This document shows positions 1 through 14,500 of a stretch of 64,000 bases of DNA, piece after piece. How positions within the stretch are numbered: the stretch's first letter is position 1; every line of letters begins with the position of its first letter. The notes under the pieces are model-generated. The model saw only the letters and a list, made by a program, of their open reading frames with translations, did no database searches and was not told where the DNA came from. The DNA is from Megaleporinus macrocephalus (taxonomy: Eukaryota > Chordata > Actinopteri > Characiformes > Anostomidae), in contig CM038716.1 of assembly GCA_021613375.1 (NCBI GenBank), positions 4,797,684-4,861,683 on the forward strand, written 5' to 3'. A program made the position numbers and the translations under genes.

Positions 1-877
1 TGTGTTTTGTTAACATGGGGAAATATATATAGCTGTGAATTTACTATCATACACTTAAATATGTTGTATTGACTTGAGACTTGGACTCTAGCCTAAAGAC
101 TCATGACTTGACTTGGATTTTCCTATATACAAAAATATTTCCAAAACAAACATTTGAATATATGTTTAAATAGACTATTACCCTTTTTTATAACACCCCT
201 AAACTATTTATCAGAAACAACAAGATCTCAGCATGTATACCATTGTCTTCAGTCCTGTTAGAAAAGCAGCTCACGAAGCTAATCTAAAAGAGACTATAAA
301 CATTCTTTAAACCACAACCAGATGCTTTATTCTGGTCCAGACATAAAAATGTGTTATTTTATAGATTTGCTGTACATTTATTCACTAATATTATTACTAT
401 TAAAATTACTATTACAAATAAAAAAACTGGGTGGGGGGCTCAAACCTTTGACAAATACATCATACATAGAGTGTACATAGTAACTAAAGCCTTGTTGTAG
501 ACCAGCTGTTAGGTGTTATGTCTGGGATATTGGTTACAACACATTGCTTACAATAAACAAAGGTTATATACGAAAAATCTTGAAGCAGAAAAAAAATTAT
601 CACTCACTGAGGTGCCTGAAATCAGCTTTCCCCTCATTAAAAACGTCCGTTATACCAAGAGCAGAAAGGGGACCTTCCAGATTCACCTCCGCCTCCGCTG
701 TAAACCTACCCCAAGCCACAGAAAGATTAAGAAAGAGGCAGAGAAAAGGAAAGGAAAGGAGAGGATGAATGATGGGAAAGATGTGTTTTGGTTTAAATGA
801 AAGCAGGTGCAGCTCACCAGTACTTCTCTGTATGTTTGCAAGCCTGTAGGTGGAGCTATATTCACGGCTGTGCTTAC
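1..877. other. serpine2 intron, left window edge
   Basis: No exon is recognisable here on either strand. The next serpine2 exon should encode the segment after LLLPK and then the reactive-centre loop and C-terminus. I looked for these on the minus strand and found nothing similar, so the 3' end of the gene lies beyond the left edge of the window. Short reading frames at 513-865 have no family resemblance. Confidence 0.6.
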
Positions 878-1076
878 TTTGGAAGCAGCAGGCGGATCTT
901 GCGCTGATGTATCATCTTGGTCCAGTCCTGCACCGTTGCTGAGGAGAGGTGAGGCAGGATGGCTGCCAGAGGCGTGGCCTCCTCGGAAGGCAGTGCGATA
1001 AACATGCTCACGCTGTTGCCGTGATAGGGCAACTCTATGACCTTGTACTTCACGTCGTCAGGGGTACTTGTTATGC
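878..1076 (-). CDS. serpine2: serpine2 coding exon 4
   Basis: This 199-nt exon runs from acceptor CTCAG (just above 1076) to donor GTAAGC (877-872). It encodes ITSTPDDVKYKVIELPYHG, continues through SMFIALPSEEATPLAAILPH and ends at RLLLPK in phase 2. It matches the strand/helix region that follows the serpin breach segment in SERPINE2. The next exon should start by completing the lysine codon and lies outside the window. Confidence 0.92.
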
Positions 1077-2494
1077 CTGAGTAAAAAAATAAGAAGACAG
1101 TGTGGGAAAGTTACTTACCATATAGGAGCTACACTTACAGACTGTAGTTCATCTGATTCACTGCATACATTGTTTATACCCTTTTACCCTGTTCTTTAAT
1201 GGTTAGGACCCCCACAGGACCACCACAGAGCAGGAACTATTAGGAAGGTGGATCATTCTCAGCACTGCAGTGACATTGACATGATGATGGACGGAACACA
1301 AACTGTGCAGCAGCGGATGAGCTACTGTCTCAGACTTTACAGCTACAACATGGACCAACAAGCTAAGCATATCTAATAGAGTGGACAGCGAGTGGACACA
1401 GTGTTTAAAAACATACCAGCACAACATACTCTAACACACTAGCACCTGATCTCAGTGTCACTGCAGTGCTGAGAATGACCCACTACCCACAAGATACCTG
1501 CTCAGTGGTGGTCCTTTGGAGGTCCTGATCATTGAAGAACAGGGTAACAAAGTATACAGAGAAACAGACGAACTACAGTCTGTAAGTGTGGCTCCTATAT
1601 GGTCAGTGGAGCTAATATAATGGACAGTGTGTATAAATACAAGTCTTAATGTTATGGCTGATCAGTGTATTAATTCAACATATAGTATATAATACAATAT
1701 ATGCATATGCTCATGTTTTTTGCACTGCAAGCAATGGGTTCATGCATTTGTAGTTCTAAATCTGTCTTTGTGGACTACAAACAGTTTGTGAGGAAGAAAA
1801 AAAATCACCAATGTTGAAGACACCAAGTTGGGACATTGTGGGCACTTTGTAGATTGTTCCGTCTTCGCCGGTGAAGCTTCTAATCTTAGTGTTCTGGGCT
1901 TGGAAGCGCGACTTCCAAAGGCCTTTAAAGTAGATGGAGTTCACCGCCACCAGTCGCGTTAAAGCCGGGTCCAACATGTCCGGCTGCACAAGACTCTCGA
2001 TGTGGCCTGGTAGGGACATGCGCCCAGAGAAAACTGAATAAAGCAGTTGTTCAGAGCTGCCAGTGTCATCTTTGTGCAAGTAGCGGGGTATGGGTAATGT
2101 TTCATGGAACTAGAACTGCTAAGTAAATAGTACAGTGATCTGATTTCTTTATACGAAGGTTCATTTTAATTTCCGCATGTCGCTTTTGTGTGATCATTAC
2201 AGTGTCTTGCTGTCAACCAGAGCAAAGCTAATCGAGTAAAACCAGCTTGTTTTATTCTAGGACCAAATCATAGGGCATGTAAAACTACATGTAGGCATTT
2301 TTCCCCCTGGTCAAAGTCACATTCCTACTCTATAGACATCAGAGAACTATTTAAAATACCGAATACATGAACTAAATAAATGCATTATATAGGCACGTTT
2401 AGGAGCAGCTTTTAATATTGCTTCTTTTTTTTCATATAACTTTATGAACCAGACTTTTATCTTCTGGTATTTGGATGTAGAACATCTTTCCTAT

Positions 2495-2578
<84 letters not shown>

Positions 2579-5500
2579 ATATATATAATGAAATATATAT
2601 TAAATATATATATTTTATGTGTCCTACTGTTGTTACATCAGTTAATTAATAGCCAGCATCTAAATATAACTGTTGTCACCATTCATTTATATTAAGTTTG
2701 TTTATTTGGACCTTCATAAGCAAGAGGTTTGATGCTAATAGATTTTCCCAGGTTTAAGTTGAGCTAGACATTGAACTGGCATGCATATAAAATCCATAAC
2801 ATGTTCCTTGAGCTGCGTGTAACAAACGTAGAGGAAAGCAAGGAATAGATGGAGGGATACCACTGTCTCCAAAACGTTGCTCCCAATATCGGCCTCCTCT
2901 TGAGCCCCAAACAATACAAAGTAACTCTTGGAGCCATGGAGGATCTACATCACTGTCATTACAGCATGCATTTCAAGTTGGGCAACTCATTTATTCTTTT
3001 ATCTTTTATTCTTTGTGAGATATTTAAAGAACATATTTAAGAAAAAAACACATAGGAAACGCTCAATGCTGCATCCCTATTACATATGGGAGAAATCCAG
3101 AGATTGAGTCTAGAGTCTAGATGATGAACTAAGGGCCAAGATTAAAATGAAATGAATAAGTGATACATAATAAAGTCACAGAGAAACACATAGTATTTCA
3201 TACCCTTTGTTTTGTTCTTGACCCAGTCGTTGATAACATCTGCAGCCTGCTGTGGGTTGCTGTAGTCGAGGGTGTGGCTTTCAGCCTGAAAATTGTCCCT
3301 GTTGGCAGTCAAGAAATCATCGTGCATGTCGAAGCCCTCGTTAGGGAACAGCGCATTGGCGATGGTTAGGAGGTCAGCGTTGGACTTGGACGTCAGGGTC
3401 TTCTGCAGCTTCTGCAGCATCTTATAGGGACCTGAGAGAGGCAGCACAGGTTTAGCCTAGTTGTCCGACCAATGTCACCAATGTAAACCACGCAATGGTC
3501 ACATTCAAGTTGGTGTTCACCCACAGCAGAGCTGATCAGTCTAGTCCCAGAAAGAAACAACCCCATTAATAAAGGCCATAGATTGTTAGCCATAAGCCTA
3601 TTCATGCTGGACTGTCGGTGGAATTTGTCAGGCAAACTTCTAGGAGACAAGATGAGAAAAAGTCATACTGGGTAGCAAATTAACTTTATTGACCATCTGC
3701 CTGCAACATCTGGTGGAAGAACCTATATTCACTGCAGGGGAGGTGGTACTAGACGCTGTGAAGCCGTTACAATAACAGCACCCTACTCTGAAGACTGCTT
3801 ACAGCCAAGTCACCTAACTAGACAAAGCACAGACGGAGGTTCCATCCACGTTATCTATGAAGAATTATGCAATATGGCAGGACATTTTGTATGATTATCA
3901 ATCAAAAGAGGATGAGAGCAGGTGGTGATGCCAAAAAACACAGAGCAGGTTTTGTCCTGTTAGGGTAATCTGTGAAGTACAAAGAGAGCTCAAAAATATA
4001 TCAGTGATCTGTGGACTTGTGTGGACAGGTGTGGTGGTTTCTAAAGTAGGAATTTCTCATATGATAATCACTGATCAGTGCACAGCCTTGCTGTCAACTT
4101 AAGCAAGCATATAATTTACTGGGTATAAAGGAGATACAGTCCAGACCAATGCTATAATCACTGTATACCATATACAATGGTATATCTATATACAGTCAAG
4201 TACACCCTCTTTAAATACTATGGTTTTATGTATCAGGACATAAAAACAGCTGGTCCTTAGAGGGCCTTAACATGAGGTAAATACAAGCGTGTCATGATTG
4301 CAGAAAATGCAGAAGCAGTGTAAAATTTAAGAAATTATCAGTAAATGTGATCACCTCTATTAAAGCAGATGTTTTGCCCATTTGCTGGTCTGGAGCACTC
4401 TGGTGTGTTCCTCAATGCCAAGGAAGAAGTACAACAGCAATAATCTTAAATCATTCTGGGAAGGGTTAGAAGGTCATTTCTATACAATTTGAAGTCTGTC
4501 ATTCTACAGCGAGAAAGCTTATTCACAAGTTGCCCATCTGCTCAGGAGTGGACGTCCCAGCAAATTCATCCCAAGGACAGACCTTGCAATGCTCAGAGAA
4601 TTGACGAAAAAACCCAAGAGCTACAGAGCTACAGAGAGAGACTCCGGAGGCCATGGCCATTTCATGACAGTAGAAGCAGAAAAAAGAATGAACAAGTATG
4701 GCTTGTATGGAAGGGTTGACAGGAGAAAGCCTTTTCTTTCCAAAAAACTGCAAGACTTCTAGAAAAACATCCTTTGGATAGACAAGGCCAACATGGAAAT
4801 GTTTGGCCATTATGCACAGCACCAATTTGCTGAAAAACAAGTACAGCATATCAGCACAAACAGCATATACCAACTGCCAAGCACAGTGGAGTAAAAGATG
4901 AGGATTTAGGCTTGTTTTGCAGCCACAAGGGCTGAGCACCTTGCTGTCACTGAGTCAACCATAAACTTATCAGTATACCAAACTATTGAAATGTATGGCC
5001 ATCTATCCAACCGCTAAAGCTTGCCCAAAAATTGGGTCATTCAAGTGGACAATGATCCCCAGCACACCAGCAAATCTGAACGGAATGGCTGGAAAGAGAA
5101 AGAAGAATCGAGGTGTTACAGTCAAAGTGAAGACTTCAACTGAAACGTCTCCTCTGGAGCGACCAATCAAGCTTCTCTATCTAACAGTGAGACGGACGAG
5201 TCCGTTTTTGGAGAACGGCAGGAGAATACTACCTGCCTGACTGCACTGCCAACTGTAAAGTTTGGTGGAGGAGGGATAATAAATACTACGGGGTTGTTTT
5301 TCATGGGTTGGCTTAGATCCCTTAGTTCCAGTGAAGAGAAATCTAAATGCTTCTGCATATCCGGACATTTGGGACAACTGTATGCTTCATAATTTGAGGG
5401 AATAGTTTTTTGTTCCAGCATAATTGACTGCATCCCAGTTCACAAAGCAAGCTCCAAAAAGGTTGCTTGAGTGAGTCTGGTGTGGAAGAACTTGATTGGC

Positions 5501-8500
5501 TGGCACAGAACTCTGACTTCAACCCTATTAAACACCTTTGGGATGAACTAGAACAGAGTTTGGGGGCTAGGCTCTTTCGTCCAACATCTTATTCTTACAA
5601 ATGCTATTCTGGATGAACGGGCACAAATTCCCACAGACACATTCTAAAAAGCCTTCCTAGAAAGCTGTCATATCTGCAAAGGGGGACAAGCTCCATGTCA
5701 ATGCCTATGGATTTAGAATACAATGTTACTGTAAGTATAGTATGTAGGTATCCCAATACTTTTGTCCATATAGTGTGTGTACTAAGGGAGACCTGGGAGA
5801 GCGCAAAGTATTCAGCAGTGCTGGTACCTAAAACGAATGGTACCATAATTTTTTTTGTATTGGCTTTTGGGGGGCAACACACCATGTTGATGCAAAGAAT
5901 AACTGATGTAAATCTAAAGATACTATATGTAAAACATAATTGAATGATATACAGCAAAACCAGTTAATACTGATTCCTCCCTTAAAAATATGCAAAATGT
6001 TGTGTTCCATCTAAACACATTGGCGTTTCATCTTACATGGAGCAGCAGTTACATTCTGACCCTTGTGAAGGCACCTGAATGCCACAGCTGAATCATTGGT
6101 GTCTCTGACCGTCAGATACCACTGGAATTTGGAAAATGGTCGACATTCACACTTCAATAACAGCTGGTCTATAGCACAGTGTCGTATGATGCAGCTGAAC
6201 AAGCAGACAGCTTCTCAGGAATTGCGCACCAATTGGTCCAGTTTCCATATTAGGCTAAGTTTATTCTTAAAAACCATCTGGTCCTTTATGTCCACCCTAT
6301 GTCCGCTGCCTTGAAAACAAACACTACTTCAGATACAACAGACTACGCAGTAGGAGGTGATCGGAGTTGGGGCTGCATTTTCACTTTTCCTGATTAGAAC
6401 AGTTAGGACTCTCAGCCTCTCAGCTGGGTATAACATTAGTGTGGTTTGTATATTGCGTTAAGTCCTTATATGTCGTGCAACAGTTATGACATAATTCATC
6501 TTATACTACTATACTGGTAACAAGATTGGTAATAACATTGAAAACAAGATGAAAAAAAGGTGTCTCTACTAACTATACGTGAGGTGCTATCAAGGTGCTA
6601 TCAAAAGGTCTTGCAGGTGGGATGAAATGCCATGTTTTAACCAAATAAAGCTACCCTTTCACCAAGGATGCTGTGTGTGTTGCAGCTTCTTACTAATCCT
6701 TCTTTCACATCGTGTCTCTAACTGTATAAGCTGTCAGACACATCAGTTACCAAACACAAAATAAATAAAATTAATAAAAGTTAAAAGTAGATTAGGGAAA
6801 TTTGTTTCCAGGGGAATAGTGAGGTTATTGGGATTATAATGACACATTTTTTCACTTTTTTTCTACTTCTTACTTGTTTTTTCTTTATTCTTTCTTTTCT
6901 TTATTCATTTTCATTTCTTTCTTTATTAGTTTATTTTCTTTTTCTATTGTATACATTTGAAATATACATAGAGTATCTTCTTCTTTTCTTTTTTGTTGTT
7001 TATAGTTAATGTATATGTGTGTTTTATGTCTGATGGACCCCAGGAGGAATTGCTGCTATTATTATATGAGCTAATGGATATCCAAATAAAATAATCAAAT
7101 AAACAATCAATCTTGAGTTACAAAGCTTTATATCATTATATACAATTTTTACTTTGCATATTAAATGCAGCAGCTGCTGTTTATATTGTACAAATATTTC
7201 ATGATGAATGAACCAATAGAAATGCTCCAAAATAGCTGGTTCCAAAGACAGTTTTTGCTCTCTCCTGTAAACCTACCATTTAGGAGATACTCGTTTTTCT
7301 TTGGACAGCGACAATATAGACGTACATAACTTGTTTGAATTGATTTCTTCAGTCATGTGGTTCTATTAAAATTTTTCCTGAAAATTCAGTCATAACTTTG
7401 TGATAGACCTCTATAGGCCTCTATAGGCTACCGCTCTTTGTCTGTACACAGATGCTACCAACCTCTTCTTTTTGATGATGTGGTCTACAATCTATCAATA
7501 TCACCAGCTGATCAATACCATGTCATCAATGTTTAAATTTCTTTTCAGTTTAAACCACTGCTGACATTTTTGCATGATAACTGCTAGGTATTGGATTTAT
7601 CTTTAATATCTAGTATGTGCATAGATAAATGGTGGCAGCAGTACATGGTATATAGTCAGCACTTCAAGAACCGTGGGATGCGTCTTCTTATGGGCTTGTT
7701 AATAATAATTGCCTCCACTTTGCACTGTAGTGTCTATAGGCCATCATTCAGTACTTGCTGCTCCAGTATCTGATTGCTAGGCAGGTCTGCCATCTTTTGT
7801 TCTCTACCCAACAGACAAAGCAAACAGATCATTTAACATCTCTTTTATGGCACTGAGTGGCTGATTTCTTGGTTTACAGTATATGTTCACCAAGCGTGGT
7901 TCATGTACAAGTGTGAGAATTCAAAGATCTTAAACCACTGGATGCTTTGTCACTTCAGGCATTGTTGATCTGCTTGGTCATTCTTGGTCATACTTTATCA
8001 TCAGGTCATGTCTGCTGGATTTCCTGTAGAGCACTCACACTTCCATTGTGAAGGTTTAGAAGCTGCCCTAAAGAAGCAGACAGTTTAATCATCTTGTGGA
8101 CCTTGACTGCAACAGTTCCTACTGTCAATTCCATTCTTGGGATGTTAACTTGCTTGATCAGTGTGCTTTTGGACTTTCCCATCAAGAACCAGCTACCTTT
8201 TTGTTCGTTCATCATAAGATACGTCGCAGTCCCAGAACCATCCTCATGATTATTTCCAATATGGCTGCAAACCTGGAAAGTCTGAGACCTGCAAGCTTCA
8301 TGCATGAGTTCAAGCATCTCAGCTTGTTTCTCTACAATTTCTTCATCCCATCCTACTTTTCCCCTACAAATGTCCCTCTGAATAAGCTGTCCACTGTCTT
8401 TTCACTGTCCAAATCCAAGCCTTTACCCACTGTGGCTCACGCTTCTTCTGGGATGAATCAAAGTCTCCACTGTTACTCTTCTACTGGTTTAAGCAGAACT

Positions 8501-11500
8501 CACCTCTTTCAGAAATAATTAACATCCCTTTAAAGGAATAACTGCCAGATAGTAGGATAGTTGTCCTTAAAGTAATTTGTCAAGAGCGTCTGAGCTAGTG
8601 TTAGTCAGACGCTCTTGACAAAGAGTGTCTTGTGTATTGTGCACAGCTCAGGGAGGACACCACATACACATGCAAACAAAGGAAAGGTAGGAGGTCAGTG
8701 TCCTGCCTCAGGGCTAGGACTCGATTTCAGCCATCATGGTAGTTGGCTCTTCTACAAATCTGATCAGGCCTACAATAAGTGTTTAGGTATTGCAAGCTTG
8801 CTATTTCTACTGGGACCTTCATCTTTTGGTCTTGGCACCACAACCAAGCACCATCTTCCATGCAAGGGTTCCGTTATTTCTTTCAGTTATCCCCTTTTAA
8901 AGCTCCAAGGCTTTGTAGGAATTAACTTATTTAAGCTGTCTGATTTCAGCCTTCAACATGAGGAGGACTAACTTCTTGCCATTTGCAGATTTCCTCCAAT
9001 TTGGGAGCATTGTGTTCACTGACTGTTTTGCAGAGTCAACACATTGGGCAAATCAATGTAAGCTTCTAAATGTCACATACATTCAGACTGAGAGTAGCTT
9101 TGTCTGGCCCAGAGTATGAAGCAGGAGGTCAGCCTTATTACCACGGTTGATACATGAGGTCTGCCCAAGTCCATAAAAACACACATTTCCACGTTTTTGT
9201 CCTTAACTTTACCATCACGAGCAATAAAAACTTGCTCTCTTTTTTCCCAATCAGAGAACAACACTAGAGGCACTGGATCACTGGAGTGTCCTTCATTAGT
9301 CTGCTTCCTTTCCATTCTCTCTGCTTTGACAATATGAAGAAGACGTTTCAAGGAGGGGTCAATGCAGGTCATTGTTTTCCTGCGATCTTTACCCAGATGC
9401 CTTTGGGTAAGATATTCAAAGCAAAGCCCCTTGCTTTTCAGAACGTGGAGTCCATCTTGTAGTTCTACACAGTCGAGTCACTTTATTATGACTACTTCCT
9501 ACTTTTAAAGGTGGCTCTGCGTAGGTCATAAAGGACGTGTTTTGGTCTGAGGAATGTTTTCATGGCAATCTCGGAGCCCACTCATCCGTGTGGAAGACAC
9601 TCTCAGCTTCCAGCAAGACAATGCGACACGCCCCATAGCTAGAAATGTCCCACATTGGTTGGAAGAGCTGCCCAATACTTCCAAGTACTACATTGGACCT
9701 CCAGAATCCTGGATCGTTGTGTTTACTCGACCACGCTCCCTCTAACAGCTGTGGGATGCATTGCTGTCAGCATGTTGTAGCCAAATTCAGGACGCCCAGT
9801 CAGAAAAGTAATGACTGTAAGGTACTGATAGCACAGCTGCCACCATCAGGTGAAAGGAAAGTAACGACAGGCCACTAATATTCTTACGAGTAAAGCCGCG
9901 GGCCAATAAAAATCTGTTTGCGGGCCGCATTTGGCCCGTGGGCTGGACTTTGAACACCCCTAGTCTAGCTGTTGTCTGTGCTGCACACGGCAGTTACTCT
10001 GGATTTTAGCTGGTGCTCATAATAATGCGACTCCGCTGAGTTGTTCTTTGATCTTGTTACAGGAATCTACGGCACTGGCCCTTTTTCCATGGCCCTTTGT
10101 TTTTCTTGTTTTCAAAACAAACAAGGCTTTTGAAAGGCATCAGCAAAATTTCCCACGTAACTTTCCTTTCTTTTAAAACTTCCTTCATTTCGTCACCTCC
10201 AGCCATAGAGATGTCTGAGATTCCCTTGAGACCTCCTTCTTTATAAAGCTTGCTAGGAGATCTGGACTTTTACCTCTTGCCTCAGCGCTCACAACACAAA
10301 TATCACCAAACAGCAGCTCATTAACGACTGGGCTATACGGTTTACAGGATTCTCAAACATGATTCTTCTTCCTTGATGGCTTTGAATGTCAAATCCCATC
10401 CGTAAAAGATCACCTAAAGATCTGTAGGCAAGGAGAACTCCAGAAAACACTACATTTCCAGGAACAAGCTTCGGAGCATGACATGCATCTCCCTTATCTT
10501 GTTCTGACACGCCGTTGTCCTGTATAGATTTCTTTCAACAGCTTTCAACAGACATCAGAGAGTCTGGAGCTCATCCAGCTCAATGTCCTGAAGGAACTTT
10601 GTTGCATGTGCCTATAATCAGTGAAGACATTGTGAGAGATGGATGAAGTGCCCTACCATTTGTTTTGGAGGTCTAGAGCAGGGGTATTTAATTGGAGTTC
10701 AGTAAGGTTCAGTTAGAGGAAGTTTCCTCAGGCCAAGGTCCGGACCGTCTCTAATGTGTGTTATGATTCAGTGGTGTATCCTGTTAACTGAAGTAGTCTA
10801 GTATCAGCATCTTATACCATCAGCTACTGAAACACCAACAGATTACACATACCGTTCAGTATATTTATAGTTTTAAATACTGAACTGAGTCAAGTCTTTA
10901 TAAAACTTCCAATAAATTCCTCAAATATCCAAGCAGAAACAAGGAATATATTAAAAATACCAGAAAGCTTTTGAAAAAAAGTGCATCTTAAAGTGTTTAT
11001 TTACAGAAAAAGTAAATAAAGCATCGTCTTCTAGTTACCTTAGTTTCACATCTTGACCTGTTGGTTTGGAGCTGCCTGTGAAAAAAATAAACATCTATGT
11101 CTCTCCATTCCTGGTTGAAAAGTTGGCCTTTGCCATCCACTTTTCTTTTTTTAGAGCAGGTTTTTCTTTCTCTGACTCACTTTATTCTCTGACTCACTTT
11201 ATTCTCTGACTTGCTTTATTCTCTGACTCGCTTTGTTCTCTGACTCACTTTATTCTCCGACTCACTTTATTCTCTAACTCGCTTTATTCTACAACTCGCT
11301 TTATTCTCCGACTCGCTTTATTCTACAACTCGCTTTATTCTGTGACTCACTTTATTCTCCGACTCACTTTATTCTCTAACTCGCTTTATTCTACAACTCG
11401 CTTTATTCTCTGACTCACTTTATTCTACAACTCGCTTTATTCTCTGACTCACTTTATTCTACAACTCGCTTTATTCTCTGACTCACTTTATTCTACAACT

Positions 11501-14500
11501 CGCTTTATTCTGTGACTCACTTTATTCTCCGACTCACTTTATTCTCTAACTCGCTTTATTCTACAACTCGCTTTATTCTCTGACTCACTTTATTCTACAA
11601 CTCACTTTATTCTCTGACTTACTTTATTCTCCAACTCACTTTATTCTCTGACTTACTTTATTCTCCAACTCACTTTATTCTCTGACTCGCTTTATTCTCC
11701 AACTCACTTTATTCTCTGACTCGCTTTATTCTCTGACTTACTTCATTCTCCAACTCGCTTCATTCTCCGACTCGCTTTATTCACCAACGCGCTTTATTCA
11801 CCGACTCGCTTTATTTTCTGACTCACTTTTATTCTCTGACTGTCTTTAATCACCAAGTCGCTTTATTCTCCGACCCGCTTTATTCACCAACTCGCTTTAT
11901 TCACCAACTCGCTTTATTCACCGACTCACTTTATTTTCCGACTCGCTTTATTCACCAACTCGCTTTATTCACCAACTCGCTTTATTCTCCGACTCGCTTT
12001 ATTCACCAACTCGCTTTATTCACCGACTCGCTTTATTCTCTGACTCACTTTATTCACCAACTCGCTTTATTCACCAACTCGCTTTATTCTCTGACTCACT
12101 TTATTTTCCGACTCGCTTTATTCTGTGACTTACTTTATTCTCTGACTCACTTTTATTCTCTGACTCGCTTTATTTTCCGACTCGCTTTATTCTGTGACTT
12201 ACTTTATTCTCTGACTCACTTTTATTCTCTGACTCGCTTTATTCACCAAGTTGCTTTATTCTTCGACTCACTTTACTGCTGCTTCTCACTTCCTACCTTG
12301 CCTGTGTGCACGCCGCACTCCATAATCTGCACAGATCTGATTGGCTGAGAAGCGCCTTTGGTGATCTTATAATGCATGTGATTGGTCTGTGAGTTTACTG
12401 CGTCGCAAAGCCCACATACCGTAAGGACAAGAAAAGTTCTGTGGCTTAAAATAAACACTGTCAAAATTAAATCCTCCTCAATAGTTTATTGGTTTGGGTC
12501 CACATTGAACAATGTCTGGGTCCGGACCCGGACTGCGGTCTGCCTATTAGTGACCTCTGGTCTTTATTCTTTTAATATAATCCCCTATGGGGGGGGGGGT
12601 CATTTTGAGCACCTACACGCTCCTCTAATAACCTCAGCCTGGCAGTCAAAGCTTCAGTTGCTGCTTCCAGCTCCAACTGTTCCCTTTTGGCTCCTAATCT
12701 CAATTCTTTAGCTCCTGTTTCCTGCCTCTTCAAGGCAGTCGTGCAAGTGTCGAGCTAATCAGAGATCGAGTTACAGAGCCAGTTCCCTTGAATGCCATCG
12801 TCTGAGCCTTCGTTACAGTCTTTACACACCCCTGAAATCCACTGTTCGGTCTCCAATGCGTTCAGCTGCTCCAGTCATTACTTTTTAGGTTCATGCTTCT
12901 GATCTTCTTCTTCATTTACGTCCGTTGACAAAAGTGGAAACACTTCACTACTGAGCTCTTTATTCTCAATGAAGAGCTGATGAAATGCATATGACATTTT
13001 AGGTGGGCTGTCTTCTTTCATAGTGTCTCTGGTCTTATATTAGGAATTAGGGATTTACTTAATATGTCCACAGTACTGGAGTTTTTATTTCTGAGAGGAG
13101 GAAGCTTGACACTTGACTCATTGTTGACCGTACAGGAGCACTTTGTAGTTCTACACTTACAGACTGTAGTCCATCTGATTCTCTGTATGCTTTGTTACCC
13201 TGTTCTTCAATGATCCGGACTCCTACAGGACCCCCACAGGACCACCATAGAGCAGGTATTATTTGGGTGGTGGATCATTCTCAGCACTGCAGTGACACTG
13301 AAGTGGTGGTAGTGTGTTAGTGTGTGTTGTGCTGGTGTGAGTGGATCAGACGTGTCACTCCTGGACTGAGAAATATGCAGTTACATGGGTCCTGTGGGCA
13401 GCGATCACATGATCATTACATCAACAACACAGAAGCCTCAGAGAAGACAGCCAGTAATTAGACTGGTGGTTTGGGGCTGAATATCTCTGGTTTACTGGTC
13501 TACTGATCGGTGTAGTTTGGCTTCATTGCAATGTAATATCCACGCCAAGCTACAGAGCTTTAAAGGTCAGACACTGAACACAGTTATCTCCAGATTCCTG
13601 AGGACTTCAATAAAAAGTCATGGATAGTAGAAGACAGGGGGACTAACGCCTATAATCCTGCACAGTTTGAAGGGGGTTACTCTCAGGCCTGGAACACACT
13701 TCACGTAAGGACACAAATGCAGACACTTTTCTACCGTTGTTATGTTTAAAAATGTGTTACAGTGCAATTCATAACACAACATAGACAAGAGCTGCATTCT
13801 CAGCATTACACCAACCACAGCTTTGAGACCACCAATGACAAACACAAACTGTGCAGCGACAGATGAGCTATCGTCTCTGACTTCTACAAGGTGGACCAGC
13901 AAGGTAGGTGTGTCTGGACAACGAGTGGACACGATGTTTGAAAACCCCAGCAGCACAATTGTGTCGGGTCCACTTGTGCCAGTGCAATACATCTACATCT
14001 ACATAACATTAGCTAACTGATGAAAAGTTGTAAACATGAAAAACAAACCTACAAAATCTAAGCCTAGATAGCAAATGCAGATTTCCCCCATTAATACTGT
14101 GTCAAATATTCTCCCAGTTATTATATTTATATTATACTATGTTTTCAAGTTAAAACCACCAATTCTTTTTTACAGTGTGTATCATGCTATCACTCACTGC
14201 ACCATGACACTTGGATAATTGACAGTAATGTCTCATAGATGGGTGGTTCAGTAGGGTTCTTAAAGCTATGAGGATATATGAAAAACGAATGGGATTCATG
14301 CCTCTAGGTGAAACGCTGGGTGGTCAACTTTTTTATAATAGTGTTTCTAAATTTACAAACCGGATTCCAAAAACGTTGGGACACTAAACAAATTGAACAA
14401 CACATGCTACCATCTAGACGTCTTCTCTTTCAGGGAAGACCCTGCATTTTTTAACAAGATAATGCCAGACCACATTCTGCAGCAATCACAACATCATGGC

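Larger units (their letters stand above)
7980..10520 (-). mobile_element. degraded BEL/Pao-like LTR retrotransposon pol remnant
   Basis: Minus-strand reading frames at 8006-8317, 8600-8970, 9073-9372 and 10289-10510 are joined only through stops and shifts. The string KQVNIPRMELTVGTVAVKVH near 8100-8170 matches the IPRMELTAA segment between reverse transcriptase and integrase that is characteristic of BEL/Pao pol. RWCLVVVPRPK near 8850 may be another pol piece. No LTRs were identified and assignment of the outer parts is weak. A mariner fragment (9470-9875) interrupts it. It is clearly inactive. Confidence 0.5.

Noticed and set aside
1..870. Remaining serpine2 3' exons
   Set aside because: No reactive-loop or C-terminal serpin sequence could be read on the minus strand; they must lie outside the window.
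4489..5240. Frames that look like small basic proteins
   Set aside because: They are pieces of a dead Tc1-like transposase with stops and shifts, not host genes.
7980..10520. An intact retroelement or retrovirus
   Set aside because: Only scattered pol-like motifs remain, with many stops and no LTRs found.
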